Under the pieces are notes generated by a model. The model was not told the DNA's origin, made no database searches, and saw nothing but the letters and a program-made list of their open reading frames with translations. 64,000 nucleotides of DNA. It comes from Nitrospirota bacterium (lineage in GTDB: Bacteria; Nitrospirota; Nitrospiria; SBBL01; JAADHI01). Of this stretch, positions 8,271 through 17,742 are shown one piece after another. Every line of letters starts with the position of its first letter. Within the stretch, counting starts at the first letter, position 1. The stretch is taken from the NCBI GenBank assembly GCA_029261155.1, contig JAJDBW010000061.1:147285-211284 (forward strand). The letters run 5' to 3'. The position numbers and the translations under genes are program-made.

Positions 8271-9117
8271 TCTCTTCCACCTTCTCCAAGACCAAACGGC
8301 CCTTTTCCTTTTTAAGATATCCCATCCGAACCTTGGGGTCGTGCTGAAAAATAAGGAGCCAATGTTCCTCATAGGCCTGCTCTAATAGGGCACGTTTTGT
8401 TTCAAGGGTAGTCAAGGGAAAGAGATCGTAACCCATGATGTAAGGCAGCGGTATATGTGCGACGGTGGGAATTAAATCGCCTAAAAAGATCGCCTTTTGC
8501 CCTCCGGATTCGATATAGATCGCCTGGTGATGCGCCGTGTGGCCAGGCGTTCGAATCACGGATACGCCTTTCAGGATTTCGGAATCTCCTTCCAATAAAT
8601 TCAAGCGCCCTTTTTTGGGCAAGAGCTCAAAATTTTCGGGAAGATAACTCCCCTGTGTACGCTCGTTGATCGTATTCGCGGCCTCCCATTCACCCTTTTG
8701 GACGAAGTAGGACGCATTGGGGAAACTTAAACGAATGCGGCCGTCCGGATCTTTCCGCGTATTGCCGCCGGCATGATCGAAATGAAAATGGGTATTAATC
8801 ACCATGCCGATATCCGAAGGAGTCAAGTGGTGATTCGAGAGGGATTCTTCAATGGAAGGCCGTCGAGACACCGCGTAGATTTCATTAAATTTTGCATCGC
8901 ATTTGTTTCCAATGCCGGTATCGACCAGAATATTGAAGCCATTGGCCTTGATAAGAAGTACGCCCAATTCGAGCCGAATACGATTTCGATCATCGGCAGG
9001 ATGATGTTTTTCCCAAAGCACCCTGGGGACCACACCAAACATCGCGCCACCATCAAGGTAGAGCGTGCCATCGGTCAAAGGGTAAACCTCAATTTGGCCA
9101 ATCTTCATGCGGGGCAT
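8254..9117 (-). CDS. Metallo-beta-lactamase-fold hydrolase
   Basis: A 287-residue MBL-fold hydrolase. HFHFDH at residues 110-115 gives the HxHxDH dinuclear zinc motif. Other ligands are GHTAHH near residue 195 and the GD in FLGDLIPT near residue 215. The arrangement recalls lactonase or glyoxalase-II-like enzymes, and its N-terminal KIGQIEVYPLTDG is common in the lactonase-type branch. Its 3' end overlaps the cobalamin-domain gene by 17 bases, so they are translationally coupled. The substrate is unknown; a thioester or lactone would fit the thiolase neighbour. Confidence 0.88.
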   Translation of the reverse strand: MPRMKIGQIEVYPLTDGTLYLDGGAMFGVVPRVLWEKHHPADDRNRIRLELGVLLIKANGFNILVDTGIGNKCDAKFNEIYAVSRRPSIEESLSNHHLTPSDIGMVINTHFHFDHAGGNTRKDPDGRIRLSFPNASYFVQKGEWEAANTINERTQGSYLPENFELLPKKGRLNLLEGDSEILKGVSVIRTPGHTAHHQAIYIESGGQKAIFLGDLIPTVAHIPLPYIMGYDLFPLTTLETKRALLEQAYEEHWLLIFQHDPKVRMGYLKKEKGRLVLEKVEENGEAA

Positions 9118-9266
9118 TATATCTGTTTACTAGGCATCGGTAAACTATTTTGAAGGCATGAGGAACGTTGGGCAAGACAATCCCAAGTTTCATCGTCTTG
9201 ATTGATATTAAATGCCCAAGAAACTTGAAGAGCGTGTAGACAATAGACTAAAGTTCAGTTTGAATA

Positions 9267-10289
9267 ATGAAGACATCCTTTCGAAAAATGAGTACACGAG
9301 CCCAAAAACACATCATGTTGAAAAAACGGATTTCCATTTTTGTCCTTTTATTTTCACTTGCGATCCCAGTCTCCGCGATAGCTTCAGAACAACAAGGTGG
9401 AAAGCTTGTCGGAAAAGTTCAAATTAACGGACTCACCGTATCGAATGCCGTTGTCTATCTGGTTCCAAGTGACGATCGGAAGCTTCGACCCCTTCCGATG
9501 ATACAGACCATCGTCCAAAAACAAACACGTTTTAAGCCGTCCTTTATGGTCGTCACTGTAGGATCCACTATCCGCTTTGAGAACCACGACGAAAAAATAC
9601 ACAACGTCAATTCACAACACCCTCCGAACCGTTTTGATCTTGGTTCTCACCTCCCAAAAATGAGCAAAGAAGTGGTCTTAAGCCAAGCTGGCATTGTGCC
9701 TGTCCGATGCAAAGTTCATGAAAAAATGAAAGCCTGGATTTATGTCTCGCCTTCTCCATATTATGCGCTCACAGATGAAGATGGGCAATTCGAAATCAAC
9801 AATATCCCCTTCGGTGCCTACCGCGTCGAAACATGGTATTTTAACCTCTCTCCCATCGAAAGGCAGGCAGGAAGCACACACATCGATATCCTAAAATCAC
9901 AGATGGAGATTGTCCTTAATTTCAAATCGGCCAACCCCGGTAAAGATTTTTCCGATGTCTTAATTCGAGACTGGAGGCCTGTGCTCGCCGAGATTAAGAC
10001 GTCGCTCAATAAAGCAATCCGACAATGGGAGAAACAAAAAAAGACTTCCGCGACCGTGTTTGTGATGACCGCGCGATCAAAATTATTTCAAGGCTCTGGG
10101 TTTAGAAATGCGATAGCCAAAAACCAGGGAGAAACGATTGCCGAGAAATACGATAGTCGTTTCGATGAAATCAGGAAATCGATTCAAGGTTTGAATAAAC
10201 GGAATATTGAAGCGTCTTCTTTAAGAAAAGAAGTCGATGGTCTTCTTTCAGATCTCATGAAAGACTTATTAGAAATCGGGAACCCTTAA
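9267..10289 (+). CDS. Exported cupredoxin-like protein with C-terminal helical region
   Basis: A periplasmic or secreted protein of up to 340 residues. A signal peptide (KRISIFVLLFSLAIPVSAIA) is followed by a plastocyanin-like domain. Candidate type-1 copper ligands are the histidine in EKIHNVN and the C-x2-H-x2-M cluster in RCKVHEKMKAW. A carboxypeptidase-regulatory-like beta domain follows (DGQFEINNIPFGAYRVETW), then a charged, probably helical C-terminal third. Such 'methylamine-utilisation-like' cupredoxins usually serve in periplasmic electron transfer or copper binding. The start is uncertain: ATGs at 9267, 9288 and 9315 are all in frame, none has a strong ribosome-binding site, and 9315 gives the most compact signal peptide. 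Confidence 0.8.
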   Translation: MKTSFRKMSTRAQKHIMLKKRISIFVLLFSLAIPVSAIASEQQGGKLVGKVQINGLTVSNAVVYLVPSDDRKLRPLPMIQTIVQKQTRFKPSFMVVTVGSTIRFENHDEKIHNVNSQHPPNRFDLGSHLPKMSKEVVLSQAGIVPVRCKVHEKMKAWIYVSPSPYYALTDEDGQFEINNIPFGAYRVETWYFNLSPIERQAGSTHIDILKSQMEIVLNFKSANPGKDFSDVLIRDWRPVLAEIKTSLNKAIRQWEKQKKTSATVFVMTARSKLFQGSGFRNAIAKNQGETIAEKYDSRFDEIRKSIQGLNKRNIEASSLRKEVDGLLSDLMKDLLEIGNP

Positions 10290-10332
10290 GCCTAAGAAAG
10301 ATAGGAACCCTGCTTAGGAATGTGTTAGAAGA

Positions 10333-11286
10333 TTATTGTTTTGTTTGGATCGTAAATCGCTGTTCACCCAGGCCGCCCTTACCATCTTTGACCCCAACAG
10401 CAATTTCCATCCTACCTTCTGGCAAAGGTGCCACCTTCCATGAAAGCCGGCCCGTTTCGGAATCGATCGACATGCCGGAGGGGCCCGCCTGTAAAAAATA
10501 GCTCACAGTGTCTTGATCGGGATCTTCTGAAACCATTTGGTACTCGAACCATTCTTCATTTAAACCGGAAGGTGGACGAGAGAGGATCTTCGGCGGATTA
10601 TTTTTCACGGTGATTATTTTACTGGCCTTTGGCGCTCCTTCCGAGAAAGAATCGCCTGGCGTCACAACAACAGTAATACGATCGGCGCTGCGAACCAAGC
10701 CCGGCCTAAGTTCCTTGTTATCGTTTCCTTCGACATCTTGACCATTGATCGTCCAACGATAAGAATAGAAGACCATGTCCCCATCTGCATCCGAGCTATT
10801 CACCTTGGCTTGGATCCGTTCTCCAGCATGTGGGGTTTCCGGCTCAATGATAATTCCGGATATGATTGGCGGGTTGTTTTGAATCAGCACGTGATCGGCC
10901 TGTTTCGACGCGCCTTCAATTTTACCATCATAGGGAATCACTTCAACCGAAACGCTGTTTCCTTGTTTAAACTGGTTTAGAGAGAGCGTCGCTTCTTCGC
11001 TAACCAATTTTCGATTGAGGGTCCACCGATAACGAAAGGTCACCGCGTCTAAGTCAGGATCTTCAACTTCCGTTTGTACCGCGAGCACGGAATGGATGTC
11101 TGGATTTTTTGGGATAATCGAAACCCGTTTTAAGTTCGGCGGACGGTTCCTCCTTCCCTCAGGCGCTGAGAGCGCAACTCCTTCCTCTTTCGGAAACTGT
11201 TCCCCAGAAAAAAACCCATCGCTAAAAATTCCGAAGACAAGCAGGGAGAAGGCCATGATGATTCCGATACGTAATTTCAACTTCAA
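10333..11286 (-). CDS. Exported protein with Ig/PKD-like repeats, end of pilus operon
   Basis: A 317-residue protein with an N-terminal hydrophobic segment (IGIIMAFSLLVFGIFSDGF). It then has two PKD-like repeats, each with FRYRWTLN/YSYRWTING and DPDLDAV/SDADGDMV motifs, and a final putative-Ig domain with SEDPDQDTV and SIDSETGRLSWK. It would act at the cell surface or in the periplasm. It lies 56 bases downstream of pilY1 on the same strand, at the position where many minor-pilin operons carry pilE. A role in pilus-tip or adhesin function is inferred from location only. Confidence 0.75.
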   Translation of the reverse strand: MKLKLRIGIIMAFSLLVFGIFSDGFFSGEQFPKEEGVALSAPEGRRNRPPNLKRVSIIPKNPDIHSVLAVQTEVEDPDLDAVTFRYRWTLNRKLVSEEATLSLNQFKQGNSVSVEVIPYDGKIEGASKQADHVLIQNNPPIISGIIIEPETPHAGERIQAKVNSSDADGDMVFYSYRWTINGQDVEGNDNKELRPGLVRSADRITVVVTPGDSFSEGAPKASKIITVKNNPPKILSRPPSGLNEEWFEYQMVSEDPDQDTVSYFLQAGPSGMSIDSETGRLSWKVAPLPEGRMEIAVGVKDGKGGLGEQRFTIQTKQ

Positions 11287-11342
11287 ATCCCTCTTAAATC
11301 TTCATCTCCAAGTTTTCAAATCGCAATGACAGGCTTATATGC

Positions 11343-14300
11343 CTACTCCGGCTTCTCTGTAAAGACACGAGTCCCTTGACGGATGGGTTTACTCACAGAG
11401 ACATCCTTTATCTGAACGATCTCCCCGGTACTGCTTTGCACAAAACCCGTTATCGTATTATCACTCACCACGACATTCACTTTAGAGGCAACTCCTTGTC
11501 CTAAATCCTTATTCCTAACCGCCGTTACGCCATCGCTTTTAAAACCAAGCGCACCAACGACATTCCCCGCTTTATCCGTTGCAATGGAGGCGATGCCGGC
11601 TTCGAACATAAGCGCATACACCGCATTGGTTCCTTGAGGAATACAGATGTCCTGGCCGGGTGTATACGTCGTCACGGCTACAATTCCGCCAATGATAGAC
11701 GATTCGTGAACCACGCGTTCTCCGTTAAAGAGATCGATCACCCATCCCCCTTTTTCGCTTGAGGAGCCGCTGGAACTGTGAATGACGTTCGTAATCAGGT
11801 CTTTCACTGTCGTTGCGCCGCAGGCACTGCATGTAATCGTGCCGTCTTTTTTGACATCGATATCGGTCACATTCAGAAGAGAGGACAACGGAATCGTGTT
11901 GGTGCAACTAGCCTTCCAATTCCGGACACCTGAATCCCAACATCCTTTCGGATGCGATTCTTTCACGCCGTATAGCGCTTGCTGGCTCGTATCCGTCTGA
12001 TCGCTTGTGGGTCCCGCGCTATAAAACCGGCCTGTCCCGAAATAGATCCAAAATCGACCACTGGTGTCCATTGATGCAGTGGGTTTAACCGTGACGGGCT
12101 TTTGCGGATCGAAAAATTCCGACAACACCCAGCTTGCAGGATTTTTATTTCCGTAAGACAGCAGGCGGTATACCTTTCCGGACCAGCCGCCAGCCGTTGA
12201 ATAGTTTTTACCGATATATGTGGCATCGGTCACATAGTTTTGCGGCATATCGTAAACGACCGGATCGCCCATAAAAGCCTTGACCTCGGTTCCCGCAGAT
12301 CGCTTATCGACCAGGGTGCCGTCTTTCAAATTAATCGTATAGATCTGCCCGACTTCGGTGGCCGTCGATTCGAATTTATTTTCGGTGGCACTCGCTTCCC
12401 GTAAGCCGTCATAGCTGAGCGGACCCGATCCAAAAACGCCATACCAGGTATCTTTGTCATATCGCGTCACGGCAGGCCAGCTTGTCGTAAAGCCAAGATC
12501 CGCGTCCGAATAAACCCAAAGAAGGTCGGGTCCGGCTTCCGGATCTGTAATATCCAATGCAAAGTAGGCGGAGCGAAATCGATCCTCACCCGGATCGGTG
12601 GTATCTCCGTCCCCATTCAAGTCGACTTTGATTAATCCGCCACCCATCCGTAAGCTTCCGATCAAGACGGTTCCCCATCCTCCAGGATATTTACAAGAGG
12701 CATTTGCAGGATTCGAACAATCTCCTTGTTCGGTAAAGATCTGAAGGCTCGCTATCCGTGGCGATCCATCGACCATATACACATGTTGGCCTTTATCGTA
12801 GTCGGTTCCGGTTAGCCATTTTAAATGCGGCAAGAGTTCCTGCGGAATAAAGGCCCAAAGCTCTTCGCCCAGCGGCGTCGCGCCAACGGTATTCGCGTTC
12901 GGCGCTGTCGTAAAATAACCGTGCTCTTCTACGCCGTTTGTATTCGGGTCGTCCCCTTCATGAAAGAATCCGGCATTAAACGCATGCAACATGCCATCGT
13001 TCCCGCCGACATAAACCACCTGCCGGCGTTCCTTATACTTGGAATAAAAGAGCGTAAAGCTATCGTCGCCATATTTTGTGTCGTATCCTTCGGCGGGAGG
13101 CCCAACGGATACGGGGCTCGAATAGACAATATCTCCCAGACGCCAGGTCTTTGTTGTACCATCCACATCGATTTCCCGTTTCCGGTATCCGGAGATCTGT
13201 TCGCCATGAATGAAGTCGATTATATTTTTCCCTTCAGTCGCATTGGCCGCCCGTAAGTAAGGTCTGAGCGTTGCTTCATTTGCGGCGGAAAAATCGATGA
13301 ATTCACCCGAGTCGACCGTGCCATTGGCATTGCCGTCCACCCATGTTTTGATCAATCGCGGATCCGTGGAAAGATTTCTGTTGGCTAAAACCTTTCCGCC
13401 TTCCCATATAGGCTTCATTTCATCCAAATCGATGACTGAGTAGGTCGTTTTATTTCCAGAGGCATCGAGATCGTAACGCCTGACTTTGGTTTCTAATAGC
13501 TGCATATCGAAAAAGGTTTCAACAATTTTGTCGTGCTTTAAATCAAGCCTTCCGTCCTGCGGTGGCGTATCTTCACGGAGTTGTCCGAACTCGTCGAAAA
13601 AAAGCCCCTGCATATATCCAAGCCATGCGGCTTCTCCCTGGCCTTCATCAATGGATGGGAAAAAGTAAGCCTGATAGACCGCGCCTTCACCGCCGGTCGA
13701 GGTGGCCAGCACGGAGACCGAGGTTCCTGAAGCGCTTCGTTGCAAAATGGCGCTAATGGCCGCAATTAGGCGCGTCTTTAAAGTATAGGCGTTTTGCGAT
13801 TCGAAATAGGTATCCGGGACGCCATCTCCATCCTTGTCCCATTCCTTCGGATCCGGCCCTGGCAGGCCATCTTTATTCTTGTCCTCGAAGCCACCCACCT
13901 TGGCGGCGTCTTTTAAAAGCTGGGAGCCTGTACCAAAAGCGAAGAAGGGATAGAAGGTAATATTCTGCATGCCGGGCAGTCCATCATTGTTTGGGCCTGG
14001 AGTATATCCGGGTTCATTGATACCGGCAATATTTGTTCCACTGGGCGGACGAAGGTCGGTCGTATGGGCCCAGAAGGCAACATCGTCTAAAAAGTGAGAG
14101 CCCTCCGCAAGGCATGACCCGCCCGATATTCCGCCATAGTAAGCCGAACAGGGATCGTGGTGTTCGCTCATCGTGTTATGGCTCAAACCGGCCGGGTGAT
14201 TGTTGGGATGGCTGGCATGAAGATGAGTAAAAAGACAGCCGGAGGCCGCCGCGCAATGCGTGCTGCTTCCGTGGCCTGCTGCAGTGTGAGCGTAATCTTG

Positions 14301-15377
14301 AATGGCCGCCGGAATGTCTTGATCTTTTGTTGGATCTCCATCTGTGAACATTAAGACGAAGCCTTGACAGCAAGGGGCCCAACGCCCGTTTGTCGCCGTT
14401 TTGCAACCGGTTTCACCCGCAGGAGGGCTCAGATTCTCGAGACAATAAGGATCGTAAGCGGGACCGATCTTGAAATCGGTGTTTTCATATGCAGGTGTAA
14501 TCTGGGCAAAATAACGCGAGGCTTCATAGAGCGATTCCGCAAGCGGGGTCCAAGAGGTGGCGACCAATCCTTCGATGGCATTGATCATCGAAACCATGTT
14601 ATCCCCAAGATCCGATCGGATCTCCGCCCCGTTGTCGTTCCCACCATCATCGTCGAAGGTCATGAGACCGAAACGCGCCCGATCGCCCACTTCTTGAATC
14701 ACGCCCGTTTGCTTAATCACGCCATCCACGGTAATTCTTCTCATGGTTCCTCCGTTCGAACTGCAGGTTCCATCGCCTAGAATGTAGAAATTCCCGCCTT
14801 CAACGCGAACGCAGCGCAGGCCGCTAAAAGTCGCAGGCGCAACGTTGGTCAGATCAAACTGCTTGTAAAATGCCTTACAGCAAGCACCATTTGAAAATTG
14901 CGATTGGCCTTTTATTTTTGTACAACTATTCGCGCTGGCTCGAACCGAGTTACAGAGGCCGCCGGTCATTACCCACTTGGTAATATCGATGCGGCGCATG
15001 CTTAACCAATTTAAAAAATTACCGTCCCATTCGTTTGTACAGGGTCTGTTTCCTTGGGGGGAAAACGTGTTCGTGGCGTAGGTATAGCATTTGTCTTCTT
15101 GGTAGTAGCCAAAATATTGCGTCGTCGAAACGTATCCCGTCGAAAGGTTCGCGCCACTTAAGGCCAGACAACCGTCCACGCCGGTATCGGAATACGCGCA
15201 GTGGTTCATGCTGCCGGAGTTATCCACCAGCAAAAGGATGTTGGGTGGAATTTCGGGGCCCAAGAAGGGCGGGAGCGCGCTATAGTCGGAAAGGGTTTGC
15301 GCGGAAGCCGTACCGAACATCACCACGATCAAAAATGCGGCAAATACGATTGGTTGAATGATAGCATTGCGTTTCAT
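11343..15377 (-). CDS. pilY1: PilY1-like type IV pilus tip protein
   Basis: A 1344-residue exported protein. It has a signal peptide, then a von Willebrand A-like region whose MIDAS begins DNSGSMNH near residue 52. The C-terminal half is the PilC/PilY1 beta-propeller, starting near RRQVVYVGGNDGMLHAFN. Calcium-binding-like acidic loops are visible (DKDGDGVPD and LNGDGDTTDPGED). Many cysteines suggest disulfides in the N-terminal region. In other bacteria PilY1 promotes pilus extension, adhesion and surface sensing. It is preceded by AAGGGGGAG before the ATG and follows a small PilY2-position gene. Size and order with FimT, PilV, PilW and PilX homologues support the call. Confidence 0.92.
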   Translation of the reverse strand: MKRNAIIQPIVFAAFLIVVMFGTASAQTLSDYSALPPFLGPEIPPNILLLVDNSGSMNHCAYSDTGVDGCLALSGANLSTGYVSTTQYFGYYQEDKCYTYATNTFSPQGNRPCTNEWDGNFLNWLSMRRIDITKWVMTGGLCNSVRASANSCTKIKGQSQFSNGACCKAFYKQFDLTNVAPATFSGLRCVRVEGGNFYILGDGTCSSNGGTMRRITVDGVIKQTGVIQEVGDRARFGLMTFDDDGGNDNGAEIRSDLGDNMVSMINAIEGLVATSWTPLAESLYEASRYFAQITPAYENTDFKIGPAYDPYCLENLSPPAGETGCKTATNGRWAPCCQGFVLMFTDGDPTKDQDIPAAIQDYAHTAAGHGSSTHCAAASGCLFTHLHASHPNNHPAGLSHNTMSEHHDPCSAYYGGISGGSCLAEGSHFLDDVAFWAHTTDLRPPSGTNIAGINEPGYTPGPNNDGLPGMQNITFYPFFAFGTGSQLLKDAAKVGGFEDKNKDGLPGPDPKEWDKDGDGVPDTYFESQNAYTLKTRLIAAISAILQRSASGTSVSVLATSTGGEGAVYQAYFFPSIDEGQGEAAWLGYMQGLFFDEFGQLREDTPPQDGRLDLKHDKIVETFFDMQLLETKVRRYDLDASGNKTTYSVIDLDEMKPIWEGGKVLANRNLSTDPRLIKTWVDGNANGTVDSGEFIDFSAANEATLRPYLRAANATEGKNIIDFIHGEQISGYRKREIDVDGTTKTWRLGDIVYSSPVSVGPPAEGYDTKYGDDSFTLFYSKYKERRQVVYVGGNDGMLHAFNAGFFHEGDDPNTNGVEEHGYFTTAPNANTVGATPLGEELWAFIPQELLPHLKWLTGTDYDKGQHVYMVDGSPRIASLQIFTEQGDCSNPANASCKYPGGWGTVLIGSLRMGGGLIKVDLNGDGDTTDPGEDRFRSAYFALDITDPEAGPDLLWVYSDADLGFTTSWPAVTRYDKDTWYGVFGSGPLSYDGLREASATENKFESTATEVGQIYTINLKDGTLVDKRSAGTEVKAFMGDPVVYDMPQNYVTDATYIGKNYSTAGGWSGKVYRLLSYGNKNPASWVLSEFFDPQKPVTVKPTASMDTSGRFWIYFGTGRFYSAGPTSDQTDTSQQALYGVKESHPKGCWDSGVRNWKASCTNTIPLSSLLNVTDIDVKKDGTITCSACGATTVKDLITNVIHSSSGSSSEKGGWVIDLFNGERVVHESSIIGGIVAVTTYTPGQDICIPQGTNAVYALMFEAGIASIATDKAGNVVGALGFKSDGVTAVRNKDLGQGVASKVNVVVSDNTITGFVQSSTGEIVQIKDVSVSKPIRQGTRVFTEKPE

Positions 15378-15387
15378 AGTCTCCCCC

Positions 15388-15726
15388 TTAGCGCATTAAT
15401 AATCCGTAAATGGTGGCTTCAACGATTTCGTCTTTATCGAGCCTTAAGTCGACACGCATCTCCGGCCTTAATCTCTTTCTCCCATCGATTATCTTTCCCC
15501 CCTCTTCATCGAAAAATAAGGCATTAGGAGAAAACCGTAATCGTTTGCCATTGATCAGAATAAAATCTTTTCCGATCGAATCGATAAATCCCTGAACTGT
15601 ATTGGCATTAGAAGAAAATCCTTCTTCCGTGCCCTCCGCGAGGCCTGGATAGACGTTCACAAACCCAATCAGAAGTCCTATCATTAGAATCCCCACGAAA
15701 CCTCTCGAGAAATTCATGTTCATCAT
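15388..15726 (-). CDS. Small exported protein at the PilY2 position
   Basis: A 112-residue protein with a signal peptide (FVGILMIGLLIGFVNVYPGLAEG) and a compact beta-rich domain that contains GFIDSIGKDFILINGKRLRF and DLRLDKDEIVEATIYG. Size, export signal and position between pilX and pilY1 match PilY2 of Pseudomonas, though residue similarity was not tested. AAAGGG lies 8 bases before the chosen ATG. The nearest alternative start is an ATG three codons in. It probably supports pilus biogenesis with PilY1, inferred from context. Confidence 0.65.
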   Translation of the reverse strand: MMNMNFSRGFVGILMIGLLIGFVNVYPGLAEGTEEGFSSNANTVQGFIDSIGKDFILINGKRLRFSPNALFFDEEGGKIIDGRKRLRPEMRVDLRLDKDEIVEATIYGLLMR

Positions 15727-15739
15727 TTATCCCTTTCCA

Positions 15740-16339
15740 TTATGGGCAATCGAAATATGCCGTCGTCACATTAGACTTGGTCTTGATCGGGCCCAATGAA
15801 ACCGTATCGACGCTATAAAGCGTGCCTGACGCACATCCTGTTCCACCCACTTTCTTATGGTGACCGATGGCAAATTCCTCAAGTTCCGAGCCCGGAAGCA
15901 TGACCCCCCCCGCTTCGTAATCGATATCGACCTGTATGGTCTGGTTATTCAGAGCGGTCACGATTAAATCGGGTGAGCCCATCGCAGTATCGTTTCTCAG
16001 TGCCCCTCCTCCGGTCTTTAGCTCTTCTAAAAAATCCAATAGGGTCGCATTGCTCCCTCCCGCCGTGCTCGGATCGACCACGATCGTTCCCGGGTAGCCC
16101 TTCGGCGTGGCAGGATGCGCGTTCAACTGCAATGTATCCTTAATGACCTTGTTCGAAATCTCGTTTCCGCCACCTGCCGCATGGAAACTTTGTATCGTGC
16201 GTTGGTTGCTCGAAGACAGGGTTCGTTCGGTGCCGCTGATATCCAGCACCATTACCATCAGCCCCGTGACCAATGCGATCATTGATATGACAATCAATAA
16301 GGCGATCCCTTTTTCATTTTTATAAGACTGATCCATCAT
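15740..16339 (-). CDS. pilX: PilX-like minor pilin
   Basis: A 199-residue type IV minor pilin-like protein. The N-terminal segment KNEKGIALLIVISMIALVTG is the PilX form of the prepilin helix, which lacks the usual glutamate at position +5, as in known PilX proteins. The downstream SNQRTIQSFHAAGGGNEIS stretch follows the family pattern of small polar residues after the helix. Cysteines in GCASG and at the C terminus (YFDCP) could form a disulfide. The start at 16339 is chosen because the longer frame adds unrelated arginine-rich sequence overlapping pilW; the pilW stop lies 13 bases upstream. Confidence 0.85.
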   Translation of the reverse strand: MMDQSYKNEKGIALLIVISMIALVTGLMVMVLDISGTERTLSSSNQRTIQSFHAAGGGNEISNKVIKDTLQLNAHPATPKGYPGTIVVDPSTAGGSNATLLDFLEELKTGGGALRNDTAMGSPDLIVTALNNQTIQVDIDYEAGGVMLPGSELEEFAIGHHKKVGGTGCASGTLYSVDTVSLGPIKTKSNVTTAYFDCP

Positions 16340-16352
16340 TTTATCCTTAAAG

Positions 16353-17258
16353 TTAGAGGCCAAGATTCCTGATCTCCACGACCCGTGTAATTTGCCGACG
16401 ATGAAAATTGTCTGGCGCCAACGCCGCCGCATGGTCTTCAATGGCCGGACGCGTGGAAATGGTCGCCGTAGAACTTTTATCGGCTGCCCGCGCCAAGATT
16501 GAAACCCGTACGCCACGAATCGGTGAAGGATTTCCCGCCGGATTATTCACAACAGTGCCATCGGACAAAAGATAGGCAAGTTGAAGATCTTCGATCCCGG
16601 AGGCAATCACCTGATTAAACGCCCCATCGTTTCGCCACAGGGCGAAATCACCCCCAAAAGGAGCGACCGCATAAGTGATTTGCTGTATGCCCGCGACGAT
16701 AGTCAAATTCGAATAGGCCCTTGCTAAGGGGGCATTCAAGGTCAGCGTATAGTTCCCACCCGCATCCGGTCCGGCCAGAGCTGTGACTGACGCTGTGAAG
16801 AAACCGTTTAATGTGATGGTTCGCCCAATAATGTTCGGATTAGTCGGATTCGTACCGGCAAGGGGAGCCACCACAATTGTTGTTGCACCTTGCGGTGCTG
16901 CGACATTGATTGTTCCGATCATTTGGAAACCGCCGCTCACTGAAATTCTGTCCAGTTTATTCGCCCCTCCCTGCGGATCGGGGTCGACATTATTCATTGA
17001 AGTAATCGTGGAAAAACCAGCCGCTGAAGGATAACTCCCGCCAGCGAGTGGATCGAGCACCCCATATCCTGCGCCTCTGATTTCTCTCACCATCATATCG
17101 ATCGCGGTACGCGTTTCCCTTTGCATTTCCGTTTTATTGCTATGGGTTACAGTGAAATTTAGAGAATTGTTAAAAAAACTGTATCCGGCCATCCCGACGA
17201 TGGTGGTCACGGCCATCCCGATCATGAGTTCAATTAAAGTAAAACCTTTTTGCTTCAC
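16353..17258 (-). CDS. pilW: PilW-like minor pilin
   Basis: A 301-residue prepilin-like protein. KQKGFTLIELMIGMAVTTIVG is a classical type III signal sequence with cleavage after glycine and Glu+5. RTAIDMMVREIRGAGYG is typical of PilW and GspJ-like pilins. A GTG start at 17258 is proposed instead of an ATG-like codon at 17315: AGAGGG lies 5 bases upstream, the prepilin leader is then only a few residues long, and the pilV stop at 17269 is 10 bases away instead of overlapping. It forms part of the minor-pilin operon that primes pilus assembly. Confidence 0.88.
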   Translation of the reverse strand: MKQKGFTLIELMIGMAVTTIVGMAGYSFFNNSLNFTVTHSNKTEMQRETRTAIDMMVREIRGAGYGVLDPLAGGSYPSAAGFSTITSMNNVDPDPQGGANKLDRISVSGGFQMIGTINVAAPQGATTIVVAPLAGTNPTNPNIIGRTITLNGFFTASVTALAGPDAGGNYTLTLNAPLARAYSNLTIVAGIQQITYAVAPFGGDFALWRNDGAFNQVIASGIEDLQLAYLLSDGTVVNNPAGNPSPIRGVRVSILARAADKSSTATISTRPAIEDHAAALAPDNFHRRQITRVVEIRNLGL

Positions 17259-17268
17259 TTTTCCCTCT

Positions 17269-17742
17269 TTATTCGAATAAGGTTTGAACGACGACATTAC
17301 GAGCGGCCGCTGCACAGGGCGGCTGCCACACGGTGACGGTAACCGTTGAAATCGCGGTCACAGGCGTATTTTGAACGACCTGAACAGTGCCGCAACCCTG
17401 CGTTTCTTTTTCGACATTGACTTTCCATTCGTCATAATCATTTTGTAAAATCCCAACTGTTCCTGGGCGGGTTCCGGCATTGGCAGTATCAAAGCCATTG
17501 TAGGCGGCCATGTTGATCCGATTCCGGCGAATTCTTTCGAGGATTTCATCAGAGGTGGCTGTCGCCCAAGCATCGGTTTGACCTCTACGAGCATTTACGA
17601 CCGAGATCGACTCTGCTGTAGCAAACGTCATGAGACCGATCGCCAAGATGATTGAAGCAATCAAGACTTCCAACAAGGTGAATCCCTGCTCTCCTTTTAG
17701 ACATGTCTTGGCATTCGATCGATTATTAAAGGTAGCTTCCAT
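17269..17742 (-). CDS. pilV: PilV-like minor pilin
   Basis: A 157-residue minor pilin with the prepilin motif KGEQGFTLLEVLIASIILAIG: cleavage after glycine, N-methylated Phe and Glu+5. WATATSDEILERIRRNRINM after the helix fits PilV or GspI-type pilins. Two cysteines (QGCGTVQ and QPPCAAAA) may form the usual C-terminal disulfide loop. The start overlaps the end of the upstream fimT-like gene by 17 bases, so translation is coupled. Confidence 0.9.
   Translation of the reverse strand: MEATFNNRSNAKTCLKGEQGFTLLEVLIASIILAIGLMTFATAESISVVNARRGQTDAWATATSDEILERIRRNRINMAAYNGFDTANAGTRPGTVGILQNDYDEWKVNVEKETQGCGTVQVVQNTPVTAISTVTVTVWQPPCAAAARNVVVQTLFE

Noticed and set aside
10290..10332. CCTAAG...CTTAGG stem as a terminator after the cupredoxin gene
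   Set aside because: Only six paired bases with a long loop and no T-run.
14364..14780. A 138-codon plus-strand frame inside pilY1
   Set aside because: Antisense to pilY1, rich in Arg and Gly, with no start signal.
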